A stretch of DNA of 5,488 nucleotides, taken from positions 1 to 5,488 of the forward strand of contig JAHJIK010000002.1 in NCBI GenBank assembly GCA_018823385.1, given 5' to 3'. The notes under the pieces were generated by a model that was not told the origin of the DNA, made no database searches, and worked only from the letters and a program-made list of their open reading frames with translations. A program made the position numbers and the translations under genes. This DNA is from Patescibacteria group bacterium (lineage in GTDB: Bacteria; Patescibacteriota; Minisyncoccia; Phycocordibacterales; Phycocordibacteraceae). Every line of letters begins with the position of its first letter. The stretch's first letter is position 1. Shown piece by piece: positions 1 through 5,357 of this stretch.

Positions 1-44
1 CTACCATTTATTATTTCATATGTTACACCTCGTGAGTAAAACAT
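1..44 (-). CDS. Possible 5' end of an unidentified downstream gene (partial)
   Basis: On the minus strand an ATG at 44-42 opens a frame of 14 codons that runs off the window without a stop, beginning MFYSRGVTYEIING. An AGGA lies 9 nt upstream of this ATG and could serve as a ribosome binding site. The start would overlap the exonuclease stop codon (25-23) by about 20 nt, similar to the yebC/ruvC overlap elsewhere in the window. The peptide is too short to recognise and I assign no function. The alternative is that this frame is merely open by chance, or that it is the frame-shifted tail of the exonuclease. Confidence 0.27.
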   Translation of the reverse strand, partial: MFYSRGVTYEIING

Positions 45-760
45 CTGATTAGTTCCTGTAGCTCCAAAAGTTCCGCCACTTTCTTGAGCTTCTTGTATAT
101 AGACTCAATCGTGCCGAACTTGGTGATGAGGTCCGTTGCAGTTTTCTCACCAACACCAGGAATACCAATAATGTTGTCTGATGGGTCGCCCCGGAGGCCC
201 TTATAGTCAGGGATGAGTTTCGGGCCAAAGCCAAAACGCTCCTCTACTGCTTTTTCGTCATACAAAATGATATCGTTCAGCCCCTTCTTGAGGGTATATA
301 CTTGCACCTTCTTTTTCTCCACCAACTGCAACGTATCCATATCACCTGAGGCGATAACAATCTCAAGGTCTTTGTCTTTTTTGTGAAGTTCTACAATGGT
401 GCCGAGGATGTCATCGGCCTCAAACCCCTCTTTCTCATATACAGGAATACCAAATGCCTCAAACACGCGTCGTGAACTAGTGAGCTGCGCAATCAATGCA
501 TCTTCAATGGTGCCGCGTGTTCCTTTGTATGCCTCGTATGCTTCGTGGCGAAGGGTTGGCTTGGGCAGGTCATAGCACGCAACGATATAGTCTGGCTTAA
601 GGTCCTGAATAATTCGAAGGAGCATTGCCGACAGTCCGTAGAGCGCTCCGGTTGGTTGGCCGTCGGGCGCACTAAAGTCAGGGAGCGCGTGATATGCACG
701 GTGAATGATTGCGTGTGAGTCGAGGAGCACAAGACGTTTCTTGGTGTTCTTTTTAGGCAT
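23..760 (-). CDS. Stand-alone 5'-3' exonuclease (FEN/PolA N-terminal type)
   Basis: Metal-dependent flap/5'-3' exonuclease, expected to remove RNA primers and flaps during replication and repair; no polymerase domain is attached. Starting from the ATG at 760 the protein has 245 residues. The acidic metal ligands of the family are visible: D14 (LLDSH), D64 (CYD), E114/D116/D117 (FEADD), D140 and D142 (SGDMD), D192 and D195 (DPSDN). The helix-3-turn-helix DNA clamp follows as GIPGVGEKTA at about 199-208. I prefer the ATG at 760 because it gives an 8-nt overlap with tsaE and places the first beta strand near the N-terminus; an ATG at 784 or TTG at 787 would add 8 or 9 residues. The C-terminal part after the H3TH is only about 37 residues and lacks the usual FSK-LATI-like helix of PolA exonucleases. 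Its length resembles Xni/ExoIX (about 250). It is probably co-transcribed with tsaE. Confidence 0.9.
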   Translation of the reverse strand: MPKKNTKKRLVLLDSHAIIHRAYHALPDFSAPDGQPTGALYGLSAMLLRIIQDLKPDYIVACYDLPKPTLRHEAYEAYKGTRGTIEDALIAQLTSSRRVFEAFGIPVYEKEGFEADDILGTIVELHKKDKDLEIVIASGDMDTLQLVEKKKVQVYTLKKGLNDIILYDEKAVEERFGFGPKLIPDYKGLRGDPSDNIIGIPGVGEKTATDLITKFGTIESIYKKLKKVAELLELQELIRCFTHEV

Positions 761-1199
761 ACGTAATTTGTCGCGCTCCGTCATCAAGGGCTTCGATCAT
801 AATATTGAGTGACGAGTTCTCGAGTATTCCCTCAACCTGCTCGGGCCATTCAAGCATAATTAAATTCTTTGTATTACTCGCCATTTCCCCAAACCCAATT
901 GCATTTAAATCTTTCAAGGAGTTAAGTCGGTATGCGTCGATATGTATGAGTCGATCAAAGTGCTGCCCTTCAGGAAGCAAGTATACTTTCGCAATTACAA
1001 ACGTAGGGCTTGTAATTGGTCCTTCCACACCAAGTACGGCTGCTGTTGCTTGGACGAATGCAGTCTTCCCGGCTCCAAGATCACCCGAAAGGGTGATAAG
1101 TGTTGCTGAATGTTGTTCTGGGGTAAGGGCATCAACAAACGCTTGCGCCTCAGTATCCATATCCTCAACCGTGCGCACTAGTTGCTCGCCTCGTTTCAT
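753..1199 (-). CDS. tsaE: tRNA threonylcarbamoyladenosine biosynthesis ATPase TsaE
   Basis: TsaE is the ATPase partner of TsaB and TsaD in forming N6-threonylcarbamoyladenosine at A37 of ANN-decoding tRNAs in the cytoplasm. The 148-residue protein has the family layout: Walker A GDLGAGKT at 39-46, the switch motif TSPTF at 63-67, HIDAYRL at 86-92 and the EWPEQ motif at 117-121. Its length is close to the usual 140-160. The start ATG (1199-1197) sits just after an AGGGAG, but only one base separates them, too close for normal Shine-Dalgarno pairing. An extended -10 box just upstream instead suggests leaderless transcription. The 3' end overlaps the exonuclease gene by 8 nt (shared ATGCCTAA), so the two form an operon. 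tsaB and tsaD are not in the window. Confidence 0.95.
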   Translation of the reverse strand: MKRGEQLVRTVEDMDTEAQAFVDALTPEQHSATLITLSGDLGAGKTAFVQATAAVLGVEGPITSPTFVIAKVYLLPEGQHFDRLIHIDAYRLNSLKDLNAIGFGEMASNTKNLIMLEWPEQVEGILENSSLNIMIEALDDGARQITYA

Positions 1200-1206
1200 A
1201 CTCCCT

Positions 1207-1215
1207 ATTGTACCA
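1207..1215 (-). promoter_or_regulatory. Extended -10 promoter of tsaE
   Basis: On the minus strand the sequence reads TGGTACAAT, an extended -10 element (TGn plus TACAAT, 5 of 6 to consensus). The predicted start falls at about base 1200, one base before the tsaE ATG at 1199, so the mRNA would be leaderless. No convincing -35 box lies 16-18 bp upstream, as expected for extended -10 promoters. Confidence 0.5.
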
Positions 1216-1257
1216 AGTATGGAGATTTCTGCGGTAGCAGGGGTGCCGTATACGAGT

Positions 1258-1263
1258 TATCAT
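1258..1263 (+). promoter_or_regulatory. Candidate -10 box of pilB
   Basis: TATCAT lies 7 bases upstream of the pilB start, so transcription would begin at about 1270, one base before the ATG at 1271. There is no TGn extension and no clear -35 box. The 71-bp gap between the divergent tsaE and pilB genes must hold both promoters, and I see no better candidate for pilB. Confidence 0.3.
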
Positions 1264-1270
1264 AAATGTA

Positions 1271-2941
1271 ATGCCTACGCACTTTGATACCGACGCTGAA
1301 GACTCGAAACTAGCTCGTCTGCGTGAACGAGAAGAGGAGGACCTTACTCAGATACTCGCCGAGAAGTATCGTTTCCCCTATACCGACCTCACAGCAATTC
1401 CGATTAACATGGATGCGCTTCGTGTGGTGCCCGAAAAGGAGGCAATTGAAGCTGAGGCGGTTGCGTTTGATAAGAATGGGCGACATCTTTCTGTAGCAAT
1501 TCACAATCCAAATAATTCCCACCTACCAGCACTTGAGCATGCACTCCAAGCTCGTGGGTTTACCGTTGAGCGCTACATGATTTCAAAGCGAAGTCTTGCA
1601 GTCGGACTCGGGCGATATAAAGAACTCTCTCTTGCTACCGTTACGACCGCCGGTGTCTTTGACCTACAGGGTGACGAGTTCCGTTCAATGTCTGAAGATC
1701 TCAGTAGTGTTCCTGCGCTTAAGGAGTTTCTTGATAAATCGCTCGTTGCAAAAAAGAATGCGCAGCTGTCACAAATCTTTGAGGGACTACTTGCTTCTGC
1801 GTTTGGACTGAAGGCTTCAGATATTCACATTGAGCCTGAAGAGACCGGCGTTCGTCTTCGCTTCCGTCTTGATGGTGTTCTTACTGACATCTACACCTTC
1901 GACGATCACGCGTATCGACTCCTAAACTCACGTATTAAATTGCTCTCTGGTTTGAAATTGAATGTTGGTAACCGAGCGCAGGATGGACGCTTCAGTGTGG
2001 TGGTTAATGAAAAGGAGGTTGAGATTCGTACCTCTATCATTCCCGGAAACTATGGCGAGTCTGCGGTACTTCGTATTCTTGATCCGAGTGCCATTTCGCA
2101 CTCATTCAGTGAGATGGGCGTGCATCCAAAACTACTTGAGCGTCTCCAAAAAGAAATCCGTCGTCCAAACGGCATGCTTCTCACGACAGGTCCTACCGGA
2201 TCAGGAAAGACCACAACCCTGTATGCCTTCCTTAAGGAGGTGCAGACTCCTGAAATTAAGGTGGTGACGATTGAAGACCCTATCGAATACCACCTCCAAG
2301 GCATTGTGCAGACGCAGACCAATGGAAAGGACTACACGTTCGCCTCAGGTCTTCGTTCCGTACTTCGACAGGACCCTGATGTGATCATGGTGGGAGAAAT
2401 CCGAGATGCTGATGTTGCAGCAACCGCTATTCAAGCGGCCCTCACAGGTCACTTTGTGCTTTCAACACTCCACACCAACAACGCGGCAGGTGCCTTCCCT
2501 CGCCTTGTTGACCTTGGTATTGACCCAAAGACCATCCCTTCAGCTGTTACCGTTGCGATGGCACAGCGTCTGGTGCGAACACTCAACAAAGAGACAAGAG
2601 TGAAGCGGCCCGCAACACCAGAAGAGGTTTCTCTTATGAAAAAAGAGTTCGAGACCTGTACTGACCCCGCCCTTATACCAACCTCGTTTGATGAGCTGTG
2701 GTCCCCTACTGAATCTGAAGGTGGCTCTGGATACAAAGGACGAACTGCTGTGGTTGAGGCCATCTTTATGGATGACGAGCTTGCTGAGTTCCTACGAACC
2801 AATCCATCTTCATCTGATATTCAAAAGAACACTCGTCGCCAAGGGTATCTAACGATGGCGCAAGATGGAATTCTAAAAGCACTTGAGGGTATTACAACGA
2901 TTGAGGAGGTGGTGAAGGTGGTTGATTTGGGGCACTCATAA
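1271..2941 (+). CDS. pilB: Type IV pilus assembly / type II secretion ATPase, PilB/GspE family
   Basis: Cytoplasmic hexameric ATPase that powers extension of type IV pili (or a type II secretion pseudopilus). In 556 residues: an N-terminal MshEN/T2SSE_N-like domain at about 22-120, then a PAS-like N2 region with SDIHIEP (183-189) and FRLDG (198-202), and the RecA-like motor with Walker A GPTGSGKTTT (307-316), Asp box TIEDPIEY (333-340), Walker B VIMVGEIRD (371-379) and His box STLHTNN (398-404). The C-terminal zinc site with paired CxxC motifs usual in PilB is absent. RTLNKETR (436-443) replaces the first CxxC, the second is missing before GYKGR (487-491), and the only cysteine is C463. No Shine-Dalgarno is seen; the ATG at 1271 is chosen for its position 7 bases after a -10 box. 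No other pilus gene is present here, so PilB versus GspE cannot be settled by context; PilB is more likely in CPR genomes. Confidence 0.93.
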   Translation: MPTHFDTDAEDSKLARLREREEEDLTQILAEKYRFPYTDLTAIPINMDALRVVPEKEAIEAEAVAFDKNGRHLSVAIHNPNNSHLPALEHALQARGFTVERYMISKRSLAVGLGRYKELSLATVTTAGVFDLQGDEFRSMSEDLSSVPALKEFLDKSLVAKKNAQLSQIFEGLLASAFGLKASDIHIEPEETGVRLRFRLDGVLTDIYTFDDHAYRLLNSRIKLLSGLKLNVGNRAQDGRFSVVVNEKEVEIRTSIIPGNYGESAVLRILDPSAISHSFSEMGVHPKLLERLQKEIRRPNGMLLTTGPTGSGKTTTLYAFLKEVQTPEIKVVTIEDPIEYHLQGIVQTQTNGKDYTFASGLRSVLRQDPDVIMVGEIRDADVAATAIQAALTGHFVLSTLHTNNAAGAFPRLVDLGIDPKTIPSAVTVAMAQRLVRTLNKETRVKRPATPEEVSLMKKEFETCTDPALIPTSFDELWSPTESEGGSGYKGRTAVVEAIFMDDELAEFLRTNPSSSDIQKNTRRQGYLTMAQDGILKALEGITTIEEVVKVVDLGHS

Positions 2942-2951
2942 TCTGTACTCC

Positions 2952-2993
2952 TTAAACAAAACAACACCTCTCTCGAGGTGTTGTTTTGTTTAA
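2952..2993 (+). terminator. Perfect 19-bp palindromic terminator after pilB
   Basis: Arms 2952-2970 and 2975-2993 pair without a mismatch around a 4-base loop (TCTC on plus, GAGA on minus). The loop-proximal CACCTC/GAGGTG core is GC-rich and the rest is A/T-rich, giving the T-rich tail TTGTTTTGTTT on the plus strand. By symmetry it can also end transcription arriving on the minus strand, where the GAGA loop is a GNRA tetraloop. It starts 10 bases after the pilB stop codon. Confidence 0.9.
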
Positions 2994-2997
2994 TCCC

Positions 2998-3146
2998 GCG
3001 CATAACCTTCTAGGCACTCCTTTCGTAAACGAAAGGTGGACGAAACGCCTGAGGATGATCCCAGCACTCCACCTTAAAAAGATGGAACCAGAAAGTCCTT
3101 GGGGAGACGCCCGAAGCCGTCAAGCCTTGCCTAGAAGGTTATATGC
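2998..3146. ncRNA. Unassigned structured RNA candidate closed by a 15-bp helix
   Basis: The segment is bounded by ATAACCTTCTAGGCA (3002-3016) and its exact reverse complement at 3128-3142. Beyond a C/A mismatch the helix gains three more pairs, including a G-U pair on the plus strand (2998-3000 with 3144-3146). Inside are: P2, 3019-3025/3030-3036, 7 bp with a 4-base loop; P3, 3033-3040/3068-3075, 8 bp, sharing bases with P2; P3a, 3049-3055/3059-3064, 6 bp with one bulge; and P4, 3106-3111/3116-3121, with one mismatch. On the minus strand P4 carries a UUCG loop closed by C-G, and the adjacent terminator has a GNRA loop, which favours a minus-strand RNA ending at 2952. In favour of plus is TTTAAT at 2989-2994 as a -10 box with start near 3001. 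I could not match it to 6S, SRP, tmRNA, RNase P or a riboswitch class from memory. It contains no convincing ORF. Confidence 0.55.
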
Positions 3147-3163
3147 AGGATGTAAATGAAAAA

Positions 3164-3190
3164 GGGCCTTGCGAAAGGTCCTACAAGGCC
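3164..3190. repeat. Hairpin with two alternative pairings upstream of ruvB
   Basis: On plus, GGGCCTT (3164-3170) and AAGGTCC (3175-3181) form a 7-bp hairpin (one G-U) with a GCGA GNRA loop. Alternatively GGCCTTG (3165-3171) pairs perfectly with CAAGGCC (3184-3190). On the minus strand this second hairpin is followed directly by CTTTTTC, so it resembles an intrinsic terminator for minus-strand transcription. On the plus strand only GTTTCCC follows, so termination there would be weak. Confidence 0.5.
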
Positions 3191-3201
3191 GTTTCCCTGT
3201 A

Positions 3202-3210
3202 TGCTATAAT
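3202..3210 (+). promoter_or_regulatory. Extended -10 promoter of ruvB
   Basis: TGCTATAAT is a consensus extended -10 element. The predicted start is near 3217, leaving a leader of about 13 nt before the ATG at 3230 and no Shine-Dalgarno sequence in it. The -35 region (around 3182-3187, TACAAG) does not resemble TTGACA. Confidence 0.65.
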
Positions 3211-3236
3211 ACTAGCACAGTCGATTCTTATGTCAA
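3206..3236 (-). promoter_or_regulatory. Possible antisense promoter over the ruvB start
   Basis: Read on the minus strand there is an exact TTGACA (3236-3231) and a TATTAT (3211-3206) separated by 19 bp, which is longer than optimal. The start would be near 3199, directing transcription into the hairpin at 3190-3165 and then the structured segment. The TTGACA is the complement of the first ruvB codons and could be coincidental. Confidence 0.25.
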
Positions 3237-4210
3237 GTACCCCCCAGACCAACCCTATACAAGACCGTACACTAGACGCTGCTCTGCGCCCAAGCGTGTG
3301 GGATGACTATGTGGGGCAGGGGCACGTAAAGGCTAATGTTCAGGTCGTTTTACAGGCGGCAAAGAAGCGTGGTGACATGCCTGAACACATCCTTTTCTAT
3401 GGTCCACCAGGTGTTGGAAAGACCACCTTAGCACACCTTGTGGCCGAGTCTCTTGAAGCTCCACTCAAATCAACTTCAGGTGTCGCTATCGAACGTGCTG
3501 GCGACCTTGCGGCCATCCTCACCAACCTAGAACCGAACACCGTTCTCTTTATTGACGAGATTCACCAGCTCTCTACAAAGATTGAAGAACTCCTTTATCC
3601 CGCTCTTGAGTCGGGCCATTTAGATATTGTGCTTGGAAAGGGTCCTTCAGCAAGAACTGTTGAACTTTCTCTTCCTCCTTTTACCTTAGTTGGTGCAACT
3701 ACCCGTATGGCGCAGCTTTCAAGTCCACTTCGTTCTCGCTTCGGAGGTGGTGTATACCAATTAGATTTCTATTCAGACGAAGATGTTCGTGCGATTCTTG
3801 CCCGTTCAGCAGGGGTGCTTGGACTAACTGTTCCTGAACCTGTCGTTGAGATGGTGGCAGCAAGAAGCAGGGCGACACCACGTGTTGCGAACGCGCTCCT
3901 AAAACGAGTGCGTGACTATTCTGAAGTACACGAACTTCCGATATCTCCTGAAGTGTGTGATGCGGCCTGTACCCTCTTTGGTATTGATACGCTTGGGCTC
4001 ACCAAAGACGATCGTCGCTATCTTGAGACACTTGAACGGAACTTTAAGGGTGGCCCCGCTGGTATCCGGGCACTTTCTTCTGCACTACACGAAGACCCAG
4101 ACACTGTTGAGAACGTATACGAGCCGTTCTTGCTTCGCCTTGGCTTTATTGAACGCTCGTCACGAGGACGCGTCCTTACTGAGCTTGGTCGGGAGTATTT
4201 GAACAGTTAG
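3230..4210 (+). CDS. ruvB: Holliday junction branch migration ATPase RuvB
   Basis: RuvB forms hexameric AAA+ rings that drive branch migration of Holliday junctions together with RuvA. The 326-residue protein shows the full family set: Walker A GPPGVGKT (58-65), Walker B LFIDEIH (106-112), sensor 1 GATTR (155-159), the arginine finger in LRSRFG (R170), sensor 2 around ATPRVAN (R218), and a C-terminal winged helix beginning KGGPAGIRALSSAL (273-286) with the DTVENVYEPFLLRLGFI stretch. Length is typical (320-350). The ATG at 3230 is chosen because it lies just after a strong -10 box and aligns with the usual RuvB N-terminus; an upstream in-frame ATG at 3143 would add 29 residues across the promoter and hairpin. 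No Shine-Dalgarno is present. yebC follows after 43 bp and then ruvC; ruvA is not in the window. Confidence 0.97.
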   Translation: MSSTPQTNPIQDRTLDAALRPSVWDDYVGQGHVKANVQVVLQAAKKRGDMPEHILFYGPPGVGKTTLAHLVAESLEAPLKSTSGVAIERAGDLAAILTNLEPNTVLFIDEIHQLSTKIEELLYPALESGHLDIVLGKGPSARTVELSLPPFTLVGATTRMAQLSSPLRSRFGGGVYQLDFYSDEDVRAILARSAGVLGLTVPEPVVEMVAARSRATPRVANALLKRVRDYSEVHELPISPEVCDAACTLFGIDTLGLTKDDRRYLETLERNFKGGPAGIRALSSALHEDPDTVENVYEPFLLRLGFIERSSRGRVLTELGREYLNS

Positions 4211-4238
4211 TTTCTACGTTTTCTGGTTCTATATTATT

Positions 4239-4247
4239 TGATACAGT
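4239..4247 (+). promoter_or_regulatory. Candidate leaderless promoter of yebC
   Basis: TGATACAGT is an extended -10 element (TGn plus TACAGT). The predicted first transcribed base is 4254, the A of the yebC ATG, giving a leaderless mRNA. No clear -35 box is seen. TATATT at 4230-4235 is a possible alternative that would give a 12-nt leader. yebC may also be read through from ruvB, since no terminator lies in the 43-bp gap. Confidence 0.4.
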
Positions 4248-4253
4248 GTACAC

Positions 4254-4811
4254 ATGTCAGGACACAGTAAATGGTCTCAAATAAAGCGACAGAAGGCTGC
4301 GACAGACGGAGCTAAGAGCCGAACCTTCTCTCGCTTTGCTCGCCTTATTACCCTTGAGGCCAAGAAGGCTAACGGGGACCTTTCTTCACCAGGACTTGCA
4401 ACCGCCATTTCACGCGCTCGTGAGGTAAACATGCCAAAGGACAGTATTGATCGTGCTGTTTCTAAAGGAGCCTCAAAGGAAGCTGGCGACCTTGAGCAGG
4501 TAGTGTATGAGTTCTATGGACCAGGAGGTACTGCGTGTATTGTTGATGCTCTCACCGATAACAAGAACCGAACAACGCAAGAGATAAAACACCTATTCAC
4601 TAAGAATGGATATGAACTTGCGGCTCCGGGTTCTGCGCTTTGGGCATATACCAAATCTCCCGATGGTTCCTTTACCCCAAACGAGCCACTTGTTGAACTA
4701 AACGAAGCAGACGAGGAGAAGATACAAACGATTCTCACCATTCTCGATGAGCACGAAGACGTACAGCAGGTCTACACCAATGCAAACGGGTATGAGAGTA
4801 CTCGGGATTGA
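4254..4811 (+). CDS. yebC: YebC/PmpR family protein, compact form
   Basis: The YebC family was long annotated as a transcriptional regulator; members are also reported to act in translation, relieving ribosome stalling at proline-rich stretches. The N-terminus MSGHSKWSQIKRQKAATDGAK (1-21) is the family signature. The DNKNRTTQEIKHLFTKNG segment (103-119) and GSALWAY (126-132, corresponding to GSVSYMF in E. coli) follow. The protein has only 185 residues against about 240-250 normally. After GSALWAY it jumps within about 25 residues to the last helix and strand (KIQTILTILDEHEDVQQVYTN, 156-176), so the inserted third domain is mostly missing. No frame disruption is visible, so this looks like a genuine short variant. 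It overlaps ruvC by 20 nt, implying co-transcription and probably coupled translation. No Shine-Dalgarno is seen at its ATG. Confidence 0.95.
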   Translation: MSGHSKWSQIKRQKAATDGAKSRTFSRFARLITLEAKKANGDLSSPGLATAISRAREVNMPKDSIDRAVSKGASKEAGDLEQVVYEFYGPGGTACIVDALTDNKNRTTQEIKHLFTKNGYELAAPGSALWAYTKSPDGSFTPNEPLVELNEADEEKIQTILTILDEHEDVQQVYTNANGYESTRD

Positions 4812-5268
4812 TCCTGGGTTTGATCGACTCGGACTCGCAATACTTGAGGGCGATCCAAGTAAGCCCACACTGGTGTGGAGCACGTGCGTACAGCCCCCTA
4901 AGGGTGAGCAGAACGAACGTTTAGCCTGCGTGTTTAAGGCGGTATCAGAAGCGCTTGCTGAATACTCCCCTGATCTACTGGCTCTGGAAACCCTTTTCTT
5001 TAGCACAAACAAAAAGACCGCCATTAGTGTAGCCGAGGCACGAGGAGCGATTCTTGCCGCGGCAGGCACGCACGGAATTCTGGTCAAAGAGATTGCACCA
5101 GGACAGGTAAAACTTGCGGTAACCGGGTATGGAGCATCCGACAAACGAGCGGTCGCGCTGATGATTCCGAAGCTTGTTTCCTTGCCTGAAAAGAAGCGTT
5201 TAGACGACGAATTAGACGCGATAGCGGTTGGAATTGCAGCACTTTCAAACCGCTATCCCCAAGGGTAG
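4792..5268 (+). CDS. ruvC: Crossover junction endodeoxyribonuclease RuvC
   Basis: RuvC cleaves Holliday junctions symmetrically as a dimer after RuvAB branch migration. From the ATG at 4792 it has 158 residues, within the family range. The RNase H-like catalytic acids are present: D7 in MRVLGIDPG, E66 in LALET, and D139/D142 in DDELDAIAV. Also typical are FFSTNKKTAISVAEARG (69-85) and the APGQVKLAVTGYGASDK segment (102-118). The start was chosen because MRVLGIDPG begins with the first beta strand. ATGs further upstream (4780, 4747) would add 4 or 15 residues that overlap yebC and look non-conserved. Translation would begin 20 nt before the yebC stop, favouring translational coupling. A short stem (CCCCAA 5257-5262 with TTGGGG 5270-5275) brackets the TAG stop but has no T-tract, so I do not call it a terminator. 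Confidence 0.96.
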   Translation: MRVLGIDPGFDRLGLAILEGDPSKPTLVWSTCVQPPKGEQNERLACVFKAVSEALAEYSPDLLALETLFFSTNKKTAISVAEARGAILAAAGTHGILVKEIAPGQVKLAVTGYGASDKRAVALMIPKLVSLPEKKRLDDELDAIAVGIAALSNRYPQG

Positions 5269-5357
5269 GTTGGGGGGCTTGCAAAGAATTCAACTTTCGC
5301 AGAAGATGTGGAGGTCTTGAGCATTCAGGATGTACCAGAAGACTAATTTTCACTTTC

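Noticed and set aside
805..1287. Plus-strand ORF opposite tsaE
   Set aside because: It lies on the strand opposite a clear tsaE and shows no recognisable motif.
3041..3121. RNase P-like (GAAAGTCC, GGGGAGACG) and hammerhead-like (CGAAAC, CTGA) words
   Set aside because: The fragments are isolated; the conserved P4 region of RNase P and the CUGAUGA core of a hammerhead are missing, and the length is wrong for RNase P.
2998..3146. Integron attC site or MITE
   Set aside because: The ends deviate from RYYYAAC/GTTRRRY, the interior does not form a long imperfect hairpin between its two halves, and there is no target-site duplication or integrase.
3143..3229. Upstream in-frame start adding 29 residues to RuvB
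   Set aside because: It would begin at the edge of the structured segment and run through the hairpin and the -10 box; the added residues do not resemble a RuvB N-terminus.
5257..5275. Terminator after ruvC
   Set aside because: The stem has only 6 bp and is followed by GGCTTG rather than a T-tract.
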